Positions 1 through 9,591 of a stretch of 32,979 bases of DNA are shown in pieces. A program made the translations under genes and the position numbers. Under the pieces are notes generated by a model. The model searched no databases. It was not told the DNA's origin and was given only the letters and a program-made list of their open reading frames with translations. The stretch is from NCBI GenBank assembly GCA_001512765.1, contig LFSO01000001.1, positions 9,155 through 42,133 on the forward strand, given 5' to 3'. Each line of letters starts with the position of its first letter. Position 1 is the first letter of the stretch. The DNA is from Clostridiales bacterium DTU053 (GTDB lineage: Bacteria > Bacillota > Clostridia > Oscillospirales > Acutalibacteraceae).

Positions 1-120
1 GCCGCCGACACACGCCCACCCCGCTGCAAGCGTACCAACTCCACCGCCGCCCGCCGAGCCCAACCTCGCCGCCCCCGCTGAACCCCCGTCCCGCCGCCCG
101 CCGCAGAGTGCCGCCGCCCA
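1..120. other. C-rich low-complexity block, no gene recognised
   Basis: By hand count only 25 of 120 bases are A or T (about 79% G+C), with strong C-over-G bias on the plus strand and many CCG/GCC triplets, whereas the rest of the window is close to balanced. One frame stays open as a proline/alanine-rich string, but it runs straight through the terminator hairpins downstream and has no visible start, so I do not call a protein. It may be the end of a real neighbouring sequence or an assembly artefact at a contig edge. Confidence 0.5.
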
Positions 121-147
121 AAAAAAAAGACCGCCTCACGGGCGGAC
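120..147 (-). terminator. Second, weaker rho-independent terminator after groEL
   Basis: On the minus strand a short GC-only stem (CCGCC at 131-135 pairing with GGCGG at 141-145) is followed, after two bases, by a run of nine T (the A run at 120-128 on the plus strand). It lies about 50 bases beyond the stronger groEL terminator and would act as a backup. Confidence 0.55.
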
Positions 148-190
148 ATCATTATTTCATCGGTCAGCTTCCCAAAGCCCGCATCAGCGT

Positions 191-229
191 AAAAAAATAC
201 CCTATGTCCTTTTGGGACATAGGGTTATT
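191..229 (-). terminator. groESL operon terminator
   Basis: A perfect 11-bp stem (199-209 with 215-225, arm ACCCTATGTCC) has a 5-base loop and is followed on the minus strand by T then seven T (plus-strand A run 191-197). It starts about 20 bases after the groEL stop codon and is the expected operon end. Confidence 0.9.
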
Positions 230-245
230 TAAGGTAGGGTATCTA

Positions 246-2194
<1,949 letters not shown>

Positions 2195-2226
2195 TTAATA
2201 TATAATAGTATTGTTTTTGCATCAAT

Positions 2227-2253
2227 TTAGCACTCTTATATTTAGAGTGCTAA
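2227..2253. promoter_or_regulatory. CIRCE operator (HrcA binding site)
   Basis: The sequence is TTAGCACTC, nine bases, then GAGTGCTAA, the perfect CIRCE consensus. It sits at the predicted transcription start of groESL, so HrcA bound here would block initiation until heat stress. Confidence 0.97.
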
Positions 2254-2258
2254 AAACT

Positions 2259-2286
2259 ATTGTATCCATCTGCTGGAAAAAATCAA
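2259..2286 (-). promoter_or_regulatory. Sigma-A type promoter of groESL
   Basis: Read on the minus strand, TTGATT (2281-2286), 16 bases, TACAAT (2259-2264). Transcription would begin near 2251, inside the CIRCE. Confidence 0.8.
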
Positions 2287-2443
2287 TACCTTTTTTTAAA
2301 ATTCACAGAATCGTAATAATTATTGGCAGCGCTTTATTTTTTATGCCATTATTTTCTAAATGTGAATGCGTCTTTAAATAAAAAAAGCTTTTTAAAGCTC
2401 CTCAAAAGAAATATTAAGAATGCTTTAAGATTGTCCCTTTAGC

Positions 2444-2472
2444 TTGACACACTAAGCTTTAAGGAATACAAT
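2444..2472 (+). promoter_or_regulatory. Strong sigma-A type promoter of the mgtE transcript
   Basis: A consensus TTGACA (2444-2449) is followed by exactly 17 bases and TACAAT (2467-2472). Transcription would begin near 2479, giving a leader of about 340 nt before mgtE. Confidence 0.85.
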
Positions 2473-2478
2473 TAAAAT

Positions 2479-2816
2479 GTTAAAGAAGCGCCATTTTTCT
2501 TCTTTAACAGGCAGAGGATTGCCGCTTTTAAATGCAAAGGCTTTTGCAAATAAAAGCGAGTTTGCAACAAATACTATAGAAAGGAGATGCAGTTATGGAC
2601 GATGGCAGTCGCGGTGACCATTACCGAAGTTGCTTAGCAGGCAAAATACGCACATCGGGCAGAAAGACCATAGCTGTTTCTTTCGTTTCTATGTATTTGC
2701 TTTCTGCCTTAAAAGGAAAGGCAATGAAAAAATCATTGCCATAAAAGATTTGTGCCTTTGTCTGTGCTGCTTTGGTTTGTCCCGCATTGCTTTATCCTTA
2801 ATGCAGGGTAAAGATT
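2479..2816 (+). promoter_or_regulatory. Long structured 5' leader of mgtE, candidate cis-regulator
   Basis: Several hairpins are visible. A perfect 10-bp stem lies at the very 5' end (GTTAAAGAAG 2479-2488 with CTTCTTTAAC 2499-2508). GGCAGAAAG pairs with CTTTCTGCC around 2659-2707. A perfect 8-bp stem is GGCAATGA (2720-2727) with TCATTGCC (2733-2740). The last stem, CCCGCATT (2781-2788) with AATGCAGGG (2800-2808, one bulged A), covers AGGG, the likely mgtE ribosome binding site. GCAATG at 2721-2726 could instead pair with CATTGC at 2785-2790, which would free that site. I do not see the conserved M-box (ykoK) core that commonly controls mgtE. A leader ORF at 2595-2744 runs through the middle. 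Regulation by magnesium is an inference from the downstream gene. Confidence 0.6.
2595..2744 (+). CDS. Possible 49-residue leader peptide upstream of mgtE
   Basis: ATG at 2595 follows AAGGAG (2581-2586) with an 8-base spacer, one of the better ribosome binding sites in the window. The peptide begins MDDGSRGDHYR, is basic in the middle and end, and has a short hydrophobic stretch (TIAVSFVSMYLLSAL, about residues 25-39). The last codons lie in the GGCAATGA/TCATTGCC hairpin, so a translating ribosome would open it. The stop is 72 bases before mgtE. I recognise no family. It may be a regulatory upstream ORF rather than a functional protein; acidic N-termini of this kind are known in enterobacterial magnesium-transporter leaders, but the resemblance is only general. 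Confidence 0.45.
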   Translation: MDDGSRGDHYRSCLAGKIRTSGRKTIAVSFVSMYLLSALKGKAMKKSLP

Positions 2817-4160
2817 ATGACAATGACAATTTCAATGATAGCACAGCTTTTGGAGGAGAAGAAGTACAACTCCCTCTACGAACAACTGAATACCATGAAT
2901 GCCGTTGACATAGCGGAAATAATGGACGAACTTCAGTCTGAGCAGGCAGTCCGCGTTTTCCGCCTTTTGTCAAAGGATTTGGCGGCGGAGGTATTCGCTA
3001 ATCTTCCGTCGGATAAGCAGGAGTTCCTTATAGGCTGTCTTACCGACGCGGAGCTTGAAAGAGTTACCTCCGATATGTTCATTGACGATACCGTCGACTT
3101 AATGCACGAAATGCCGGCAACCATAGTAAAGAGAATTCTGAGAGTGGCTAACCCCGCTGACAGAGAGGTAATCAACGAGCTTTTGAACTACCCCGAAAAC
3201 AGCGCCGGCAGCATTATGACTCCCGAGTTCATGGACCTAAGAGAAAACATGACAGTTGGGGAGGCAATCGAAAAAATCCGCCGCGAAGGTATCGACAAGG
3301 AAACCATCTACAACTGCTATATACTGGACAACAGCAGGATATTAAAGGGCGTCATTACGGTAAAAGATTTGCTCATAGCTCCGCTGGATACGGTTGTCGG
3401 CGATATAATGGAAACCAACATAATTTCCGTTCACACTCTCTCCGACAGGGAATCCGCCGTCATGGCGATGAAAAAGTACGGTCTTATGACCCTCCCCGTC
3501 GTTGACTCCGAAAACCGCCTTGTGGGCATAATCACCATAGACGACGCAGTGGATGTCATCGTTGACGAGAGCAGCGAGGACATAGCGCTTATTTCTGCGG
3601 TTAATCCGTCTGATGACCCCTATCTTAAAACCTCAGTGGTGCGCCACGCCTTTAACAGAATACCCTGGCTGCTGCTCTTAATGGTAACCTCCATTATTAC
3701 GGGACTTATCATTTCAAGGTACGAGGAGGCATTTACCGCAGTTCCCCTTCTGGTAACATTCCTCCCCATGCTTATGGATACGGGCGGCAACAGCGGCTCG
3801 CAGGCATCAGCCCTTATTATCAGCAGCCTTGCCACGGGCGAGCTTTCTCCCAAGGATTATTTCAAGGTTCTTTGGAAAGAGTTCAGAATTTCAATTATTT
3901 GTTCAATCGCTCTGGCGGTCGCAAACGGAATCAGAATCTTTGTTCAGTACGGCAACTGGCAGATTGCCATGGTTGTATCGCTGACGCTTGCGGGAACCGT
4001 TGTCTGCGCAAAAATCATCGGCTGCACCCTGCCCATGCTGGCAAAGCGTCTGGGTCTTGACCCCGCGCTTATCTCATCGCCCTTTATCACAACAATAGTT
4101 GACGCCTTCTCGGTATTCCTCTATTTCAACATCGCTATAGCTATTTTAGGCAAGCTCTAA
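2817..4160 (+). CDS. mgtE: Magnesium transporter MgtE
   Basis: This is a dimeric inner-membrane Mg2+ channel/transporter gated by its own cytosolic magnesium sensor. The 447 residues show the usual order: an N-terminal superhelical MgtE_N domain (about 1-130), two CBS domains (about 135-190 and 196-255), the plug-helix region, then five membrane segments from about 284 to the end. The pore signature MDTGGNSGSQ lies at 320-329. ATG at 2817 is used because AGGG at 2805-2808 is at good spacing; in-frame ATGs at 2823 and 2835 are possible. The gene has its own strong promoter 345 bases upstream and a structured leader. The rRNA methyltransferase gene follows after 33 bases on the same strand, so read-through is likely. 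Confidence 0.97.
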   Translation: MTMTISMIAQLLEEKKYNSLYEQLNTMNAVDIAEIMDELQSEQAVRVFRLLSKDLAAEVFANLPSDKQEFLIGCLTDAELERVTSDMFIDDTVDLMHEMPATIVKRILRVANPADREVINELLNYPENSAGSIMTPEFMDLRENMTVGEAIEKIRREGIDKETIYNCYILDNSRILKGVITVKDLLIAPLDTVVGDIMETNIISVHTLSDRESAVMAMKKYGLMTLPVVDSENRLVGIITIDDAVDVIVDESSEDIALISAVNPSDDPYLKTSVVRHAFNRIPWLLLLMVTSIITGLIISRYEEAFTAVPLLVTFLPMLMDTGGNSGSQASALIISSLATGELSPKDYFKVLWKEFRISIICSIALAVANGIRIFVQYGNWQIAMVVSLTLAGTVVCAKIIGCTLPMLAKRLGLDPALISSPFITTIVDAFSVFLYFNIAIAILGKL

Positions 4161-4193
4161 GCCGTTAACATAACAAAATGATTGGAGCGCAAA

Positions 4194-5309
4194 ATGGAAC
4201 TCAGCTTTCTAAGCCCCTGCCTGTTAGGTCTGGAGAGCGCCGTTGCCTTTGAACTGAAGGAAATGGGCGCCCGCGATGTAAACGCCGAAAACGGCAGAGT
4301 CCTCTTTAAAGGGGACGAAAGAATAATGGCAAGGGCAAATATAGCATCAAGATTTTCCGAGCGCATATTGATTTTGGTAGGCACTTTTCGGGCGCGCAGC
4401 TTTGAGGAGCTTTTCGAGGGCGCAAAAGCCCTGCCCTGGGAAAACTTTATAGGCAAAAACGACGCTTTTCCCGTAAAGGGCTACTGCCTTAATTCAAAAC
4501 TGTTTGCAGTAAGCTCCTGCCAGTCAATAATCAAAAAAGCGGTAGTGGAAAGGCTTAAAGCAAAGCATAAGGTGCCGTGGTTTTCCGAAACGGGCGCGCT
4601 TTATCAAATCCGCTTTTCCATTATGAAAGACATTGTGACGCTCACAATAGACACCACCGGCGCCTCGCTGCACAAAAGGGGCTACAGACCAATCTCAACT
4701 CCCGCCCCGATTAAAGAAACTCTTGCGGCAGCCCTCTGCCGCTTTGCAAAGCTCAGGCACTACCACACTCTATACGACCCGATGTGCGGCTCGGGCACCA
4801 TTCTTATAGAAGGCGCATTGCTGGCGAACAATATTCCGCCGGGTCTTAACCGAGAGTTTACCTCTATGAGCTGGAAGAATTTTGATTCTAAGATTTGGCA
4901 GGAGGAAAAGGAAAGAGCCCTTGACCTTGTAAAAAAGGACACCGATTTTTTAGCCTACGGCTCCGACATCGACCCCGAGGCGATTGAGATTGCCCGTCAG
5001 AGCGTCAAAAGAGCGGGCCTCGAGCGTTTTATAAACCTCAAAGTCGCTGACATCAAAGACTTTAAGCCCGAAACCGAAAAAGGCACCCTTATAACCAATC
5101 CCCCTTACGGGGAGCGGCTTTTGGATATAGAAAAGGCTAAGGAAATTTATAAGGTAATGGGGCGCGTTTTCGAGCAGAAACAAGGCTGGAGCTATAATAT
5201 AATAACATCGGACGAGGATTTTCCCGAATGTTTCGGCAGAAAGCCGAACAAAAACCGCAAGCTCTATAACGGCATGATTCAGTGCCGATATTATATGTAC
5301 TACAAATAA
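4194..5309 (+). CDS. THUMP-domain class I RNA methyltransferase (RlmL/YpsC-like)
   Basis: This is a predicted SAM-dependent N2-guanine methyltransferase acting on 23S rRNA, related to Bacillus YpsC and the N-terminal half of E. coli RlmL. An N-terminal ferredoxin-like plus THUMP region (about 1-155) is followed by HKRGYR (160-165), typical of this family, then the Rossmann fold with DPMCGSGT (195-202, SAM binding) and the catalytic NPPY (302-305). The 371-residue length fits the single-domain form. I chose ATG at 4194 because GGAG ends six bases before it; an in-frame TTG at 4182 would add four residues but has no binding site. The exact target base cannot be told from sequence. Confidence 0.93.
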   Translation: MELSFLSPCLLGLESAVAFELKEMGARDVNAENGRVLFKGDERIMARANIASRFSERILILVGTFRARSFEELFEGAKALPWENFIGKNDAFPVKGYCLNSKLFAVSSCQSIIKKAVVERLKAKHKVPWFSETGALYQIRFSIMKDIVTLTIDTTGASLHKRGYRPISTPAPIKETLAAALCRFAKLRHYHTLYDPMCGSGTILIEGALLANNIPPGLNREFTSMSWKNFDSKIWQEEKERALDLVKKDTDFLAYGSDIDPEAIEIARQSVKRAGLERFINLKVADIKDFKPETEKGTLITNPPYGERLLDIEKAKEIYKVMGRVFEQKQGWSYNIITSDEDFPECFGRKPNKNRKLYNGMIQCRYYMYYK

Positions 5310-5344
5310 GAGGATTACTAAGCGGACACGAAAGGAATTCACGC

Positions 5345-6307
5345 ATGAAGCATATTTTTGTTATCAACCCGGCTGCAGGCAAAGGGAAAACGGAAGAAAT
5401 CATAAGACCCCAGATAGTTGAATACTGCATCAAAAACAATGTGGACTATGAAATTTTTGTAAGCCCCTACCCGAAATCGGCGATAGACTTTGTCCGCAAT
5501 AAGGCTGCGGAAGGCGAGCCGGTCAGGTTCTATGCCTGCGGAGGAGACGGCACCCTTTTCGAGGTTGTAAACGGCTCCTTCGGTTTTGAAAACGCCGAGG
5601 TAGCCTCAATTCCCTTGGGCTCAGGCAACGACTTTATAAGGCTTTTCGGAGAAAAGGAAGAGTTTCTGGACCTTAACGCCCAGATTAACGGTATTCCCCT
5701 TGTAATTGACGCCATCAGATGCGGCGACAAGATTGCCGTTAACCAGTGCTCCATGGGCCTTGACGCGGAAATCTGCGCAAAGCAGGCCAGCTTTAAAAAG
5801 CTGCCGGGCATGAAGGCGGAAAGCGCGTATTACGCGGCTCTTTTATACTGCTTCCTCAGAAAAATCAAGAACGAGTTCACCATACAAACAGAAGGCGAGG
5901 AGGAGAGGAAACTCACCGTTCTGTTCTGCCTCTGCGCCAATTCCAGATGGTACGGCGGCGGCTTTATGGGAGCCCCCCTTGCCATCCCCGACGACGGTCT
6001 TCTTGATTTCGTCATAGTCAGGAAAGAGGTTTCAAGGGCTAAGATGCTGGGTCTTGTCGACCAATACAAGAAGGGTCAGCATCTGAGTCTGCCCTTTACC
6101 GAGTTCAAAAGGGGCAAAAAAATCACCGTAAAGAGCGAAAAGCCCGCCGCGGTCAACATTGACGGCGAAGTCGAAATTGTGACCGAGAGCACCTTTGAAA
6201 TCGTTCCCAAGAGCGTAAAATTCGTTATCCCTTCAACCAGTACTTATTTTGACAGAGTAAAATCAGGCGAGATAAATCCCGACACACCCTTGCCTGTTGA
6301 AGAATAG
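5345..6307 (+). CDS. Diacylglycerol kinase / YegS-like lipid kinase
   Basis: This is a soluble or membrane-associated lipid kinase of the DAGK catalytic family, which phosphorylates diacylglycerol or a related lipid and so recycles phospholipid headgroup turnover products. The N-terminal INPAAGKGK is the usual opening strand and loop, GGDGT at 66-70 is the nucleotide-binding signature, and LGSGNDF at 91-97 is the second conserved motif. The C-terminal half is the beta-sandwich seen in DgkB and YegS, with NIDGE near the end. Start ATG 5345 follows AAAGGA; an upstream in-frame extension to 5282 overlaps the preceding gene and lacks a site. At 320 residues it is of normal length. The precise lipid substrate is not certain. 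Confidence 0.93.
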   Translation: MKHIFVINPAAGKGKTEEIIRPQIVEYCIKNNVDYEIFVSPYPKSAIDFVRNKAAEGEPVRFYACGGDGTLFEVVNGSFGFENAEVASIPLGSGNDFIRLFGEKEEFLDLNAQINGIPLVIDAIRCGDKIAVNQCSMGLDAEICAKQASFKKLPGMKAESAYYAALLYCFLRKIKNEFTIQTEGEEERKLTVLFCLCANSRWYGGGFMGAPLAIPDDGLLDFVIVRKEVSRAKMLGLVDQYKKGQHLSLPFTEFKRGKKITVKSEKPAAVNIDGEVEIVTESTFEIVPKSVKFVIPSTSTYFDRVKSGEINPDTPLPVEE

Positions 6308-6330
6308 ATTATATTGCGCCTTTAGCCGAT

Positions 6331-6360
6331 GGATGTGGCAAAGGGGCAAGCCCCTTATGT
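6331..6360 (+). repeat. Short repeat with GC hairpin (second copy of its first 11 bases at window end)
   Basis: GGATGTGGCAA at 6331-6341 recurs at 32969-32979, the last bases of the window. Here it is followed by AAGGGGC-AA-GCCCCTT, a 7-bp self-complementary stem just before apgM. Whether the second copy continues with the same hairpin cannot be seen. Confidence 0.35.
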
Positions 6361-6379
6361 GAAAGGAAGTTTTATATAG

Positions 6380-7585
6380 ATGAAATATGTAGTTGTACTT
6401 TATGACGGGATGGCAGACATGCCGGTAGCGGAGCTTGGCGGCAAAACGCCCATGGAGGCGGCAAACAAGCCTCTCTTTGATTCTTTGGGAAAAAAGGGCG
6501 AGGCAGGTCTCGTCAAAACAATTCCCGATGGCATGAACCCCGGCAGCGATGTTGCCAATTTAAGCGTTCTCGGCTACGACCCGAGACAGAGCTACACAGG
6601 ACGCTCACCCCTTGAAGCTGTCAGCATCGGAGTTAACCTCAGCGATACTGATGTTACACTGCGCTGCAACCTTGTCACCCTTTCCGATGAGGAAAATTAC
6701 GAGGACAAGACAATGATAGACTACTCCGGCGGTGATATTTCCACAGCCGAGGCAAAACTGCTGATAGACGCTATCCAGGAGCATTTCGGCAGCGACATTT
6801 ACGAGTATTACAGCGGCGTCGCGTACAGGCACTGCCTTGTATGGCACGGCGGCACGGTGGACCTTGGCAGAATGACTCCTCCCCACGACATTTCCGACAG
6901 AGTCATAGGTCCCTATCTTTCAAAAAGCGAAAACGCGGCGGACCTCATCAGAATGATGAAGGAAAGCTACAATATACTTAAAGACCACCCCGTAAACAAA
7001 AAGAGAATCGCCGAGGGCAAGCGCCCCGCCAACTCAATCTGGCTCTGGGGCGAAGGCACAAAGCCCAATCTCCCCCTCTTTAAGGACCTCTACGGTCTTG
7101 ATGGCAGCATAATCTCAGCCGTCGACCTCTTAAAGGGCATTGGCGGTCTTGCGGGTATGTCCACCCCCACCGTTGAGGGCGCCACAGGCTACCTTGACAC
7201 AAACTTTGAGGGCAAGGCACAAACCGCGGTAGATGAGCTTAAAAACGGCAAAGATTTTGTTTACATTCATATAGAGGCCACCGACGAGTGCGGCCACAGA
7301 AGGGAAATCCACAACAAGGTCAAAGCGATAGAGGAGATTGACAGGAGAGTCCTGCCCATAGTCCTTGAAGGTCTTAAGGAATTTGATGATTATAAGATAA
7401 TGATACTTCCCGACCATCCCACGCCCCTTGCAACGGGCACACACAGCACCGACCCCGTACCCTTTATGATTTACCACAAGAACAATGAAAAGCAGGGCGT
7501 TGACACCGTTACGGAAAAGACAGCCGCAGCTACGGGACTTTACTTTGGCAGCGGCGCGGAACTTATGAAGCATTTTCTCGCATAA
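6380..7585 (+). CDS. ApgM-type cofactor-independent phosphoglycerate mutase or proposed homoserine kinase
   Basis: This belongs to the alkaline-phosphatase superfamily branch that includes archaeal ApgM. The metal-binding N-terminal Asp is in LYDGMADMP (D9), the nucleophile candidate Ser56 is in NPGSDVANLSVLGYDP, and C-terminal metal ligands are in ATDECGHRREIHNK and PDHPTPLATGTHSTDPVPF. The 401-residue length matches the family. Bacterial members have been catalogued both as 2,3-diphosphoglycerate-independent mutases (interconverting 3- and 2-phosphoglycerate) and, by genome context, as a substitute homoserine kinase in genomes lacking ThrB. No threonine-pathway gene lies beside it, so the context here does not decide. 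ATG 6380 is preceded by GAAAGGAAG at a somewhat long spacing. Confidence 0.9.
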   Translation: MKYVVVLYDGMADMPVAELGGKTPMEAANKPLFDSLGKKGEAGLVKTIPDGMNPGSDVANLSVLGYDPRQSYTGRSPLEAVSIGVNLSDTDVTLRCNLVTLSDEENYEDKTMIDYSGGDISTAEAKLLIDAIQEHFGSDIYEYYSGVAYRHCLVWHGGTVDLGRMTPPHDISDRVIGPYLSKSENAADLIRMMKESYNILKDHPVNKKRIAEGKRPANSIWLWGEGTKPNLPLFKDLYGLDGSIISAVDLLKGIGGLAGMSTPTVEGATGYLDTNFEGKAQTAVDELKNGKDFVYIHIEATDECGHRREIHNKVKAIEEIDRRVLPIVLEGLKEFDDYKIMILPDHPTPLATGTHSTDPVPFMIYHKNNEKQGVDTVTEKTAAATGLYFGSGAELMKHFLA

Positions 7586-7590
7586 AATAC

Positions 7591-7619
7591 CAATAAGCCG
7601 CCTTTAGGGTGGCTTATTG
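7591..7619 (+). terminator. Stem-loop after apgM, possible terminator
   Basis: CAATAAGCC (7591-7599) pairs perfectly with GGCTTATTG (7611-7619) around an 11-base loop, six bases after the apgM stop codon. There is no T run after it, so it could be a weak terminator or an mRNA-stabilising hairpin. Confidence 0.45.
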
Positions 7620-7668
7620 CATAAGTAATGTCAAAGGAACGGATTATCCGCTTTTAAAGGAGCTTAAT

Positions 7669-8352
7669 ATGAGCCTTATTGAGCTGAATAATATAAGCAA
7701 GATTTACAATCCGGGCGAAAACGAAGTCAGAGCCCTTGACGCTGTAAGCCTCGAAATTGATTTCGGCGAGTTTGTGGGCATTGTCGGTCAGTCGGGTTCG
7801 GGCAAGTCCACGCTTATGAATATTCTCGGCCTGCTCGATGTCCCTACCAGCGGTACATATAAGCTGGACGGCAAATATGTGGACGAGCTTGACGACGACA
7901 GCCTTTCGGAAATCCGCAACAAGGAGATAGGCTTTATCTTTCAGGGCTTTAACCTTATAAGCAATCTTACCGCAAGGGAGAATGTTGAGCTACCCCTTGT
8001 ATACAGAGGCATGCCCGCGGATGAAAGGCGGGAGCTGTCCCGCGTCGCCCTCGAAAAAGTGGGCATGCTCCACAGAGAAAAGCACCTGCCCTCACAGCTT
8101 TCGGGCGGTCAGCAGCAGAGAATCGCCATAGCAAGGGCAATTGCAGCCGCCCCGCCCATCATTCTTGCGGATGAGCCCACGGGCAACCTTGACTCAAAAA
8201 CAGGCGACGAGGTTATGAGAATACTGCACGAGCTAAACGCGGAGGGCAGAACCATAGTCCTCATTACCCACGACAATCAGATAGCGTCGGGAATCAAAAG
8301 GAATATAAGAATTCACGACGGAAGAATTGTAGACGACTATTTTAATTTTTAG
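7669..8352 (+). CDS. ABC transporter ATP-binding protein, MacB/LolD type
   Basis: This is a cytosolic ATPase subunit of an ABC exporter of the MacB/LolD/FtsE-like class. Walker A is GQSGSGKST (40-48), Q-loop FQGFNL, signature LSGGQQQ (144-150), Walker B IILADEP followed by TGNLD (about 164-175) and the H-loop LITHD. The last-named TGNLD is typical of MacB-type exporters. The 227-residue length is normal. Start ATG 7669 follows AAAGGAG by six bases; the open frame upstream to 7609 has no site. Notably, no permease or adaptor is adjacent. The only candidate partners in the window are the MacA-like adaptor and MacB-like permease at 16130-19078, which in turn lack an ATPase. Confidence 0.95.
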   Translation: MSLIELNNISKIYNPGENEVRALDAVSLEIDFGEFVGIVGQSGSGKSTLMNILGLLDVPTSGTYKLDGKYVDELDDDSLSEIRNKEIGFIFQGFNLISNLTARENVELPLVYRGMPADERRELSRVALEKVGMLHREKHLPSQLSGGQQQRIAIARAIAAAPPIILADEPTGNLDSKTGDEVMRILHELNAEGRTIVLITHDNQIASGIKRNIRIHDGRIVDDYFNF

Positions 8353-8412
8353 TTAATATTTCCTGTCAATAATATAAACAGCCGCCTATTTAAGAGCCGG
8401 GGATGAGGTATT

Positions 8413-9576
8413 ATGAACAGAACCGAAAGAAGACGAAAATTTATAATCGATGTGTTTTTCTGGCTTATCATAATCGCAGCGTTCTACCTCTTTATGAAGA
8501 TTGCCTTCTGGTATGTCTTCCCCTTTGTTTTCGCGTTCTTCCTTACCATGTCGCTGCAAAAGCCGATTGAAAAAATCACAAAGGTAACCCGCTTAAAGCC
8601 GGGTTTTGTGGGTACTGCTTTGGTTCTGCTCATTACAGCCCTCGCGCTTTTCATAGTGTTCGCCATCGGCGTAAAACTCACAAATGAACTGAAATCCTTT
8701 GCCCAGTATCTCACTCAAAGGGTAAACGACATACCTGCCATTGTGACCGAAGTGGAAAACTGGCTTCTGAGAGTTATCTCCTTCCTGCCCGACTCCCTTG
8801 AGCAGGCAGCGGCGAACTTTATAAGAAAATACGCCGAATCCATAAGAGTCCCCGGCGTACCCGACAGCTCATTAGATTTGTCCTGGCTCAAATCACCTCT
8901 CGGCAGCGTATGGGAGACCGCAAAGCAAATCCCCTCAATCGTGCTTGCCTTGGTGGTCACCGTCGTTTCCTCCTGCTTTATGGCAACAAGCTATAAGGAA
9001 ATTAAGGAGTTTATCTACAGGCAAATCAGCGAGGAAAAGGGAAAGAAACTCTCCCAAACTAAAACCGTGCTGTTCAGCACTCTCGGCAAAATGGCAAAGG
9101 CGTACTGCCTTCTCATGCTCATAACCTTCTCCGAAATCTCAATCGGTCTCGGACTTTTAAAGGTAGCGGGCATTTATGAGGTAAACTATATACTTGTAAT
9201 CGCGATAGTCACCGCCCTTGTGGACATCGTCCCCGTTCTCGGCACTGGTACCATACTCATACCGTGGAGCGCGTATCTTCTCATTACGGGCGAGTTCGGC
9301 GGCGGCATCGGACTTCTTGTAATGTATGCTATAATAACAGTAATAAGGCAGATAATAGAGCCGAAACTGGTTGCCGACCAGGTGGGTCTGCCGCCTGTGA
9401 TAACCATTATGTCAATGTATATAGGCGCTAAGGTTTTCGGCCCCATCGGTATTTTCCTTCTGCCCATTATCGTAATTCTTATTAAGCTCCTTAACGACAA
9501 GGGAATAATCAAAATTTTCAAGACCTCAAATTCCGAACACGCGGCAGAAGAAACCGCAAAAGAAGAATCTGTATAA
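8413..9576 (+). CDS. ytvI: YtvI-like sporulation membrane protein (AI-2E transporter/YdiK superfamily)
   Basis: A 387-residue polytopic protein of the AI-2E transporter-like (PerM) superfamily. Hydrophobic segments lie near residues 10-30, 35-45, 60-80, a soluble amphipathic stretch about 85-165, then further segments at about 170-190, 215-235, 245-285 and 295-365. The best resemblance is to YtvI, a membrane protein of sporulation programmes in Bacillus and Clostridia whose transported substrate is not established. The C-terminal tail is short and charged. GATGAGG upstream of ATG 8413 is an acceptable binding site. It opens a plus-strand run of five genes with gaps of 5-27 bases, although the other members are not obviously sporulation genes. 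Confidence 0.85.
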   Translation: MNRTERRRKFIIDVFFWLIIIAAFYLFMKIAFWYVFPFVFAFFLTMSLQKPIEKITKVTRLKPGFVGTALVLLITALALFIVFAIGVKLTNELKSFAQYLTQRVNDIPAIVTEVENWLLRVISFLPDSLEQAAANFIRKYAESIRVPGVPDSSLDLSWLKSPLGSVWETAKQIPSIVLALVVTVVSSCFMATSYKEIKEFIYRQISEEKGKKLSQTKTVLFSTLGKMAKAYCLLMLITFSEISIGLGLLKVAGIYEVNYILVIAIVTALVDIVPVLGTGTILIPWSAYLLITGEFGGGIGLLVMYAIITVIRQIIEPKLVADQVGLPPVITIMSMYIGAKVFGPIGIFLLPIIVILIKLLNDKGIIKIFKTSNSEHAAEETAKEESV

Positions 9577-9591
9577 AAAGATGTGATAAAA

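Noticed and set aside
2376..2400. Terminator-like palindrome AGCTTTTTAAAGCT with a T run on the minus strand
   Set aside because: No minus-strand gene lies to its right that it could serve, and the stem is AT-rich with almost no loop.
2479..2816. M-box (ykoK) magnesium riboswitch upstream of mgtE
   Set aside because: The expected conserved core (GGTGAGGCTCCT, GCTGCCGCCCAAA and TGCTAAAGCTC-like segments) is not found on either strand of the leader. A covariance-model scan would be decisive.
2630..2908. 92-codon open frame overlapping the mgtE leader and start
   Set aside because: It has no start with a good binding site and runs out of frame through the first part of mgtE, whose frame is clearly the coding one.
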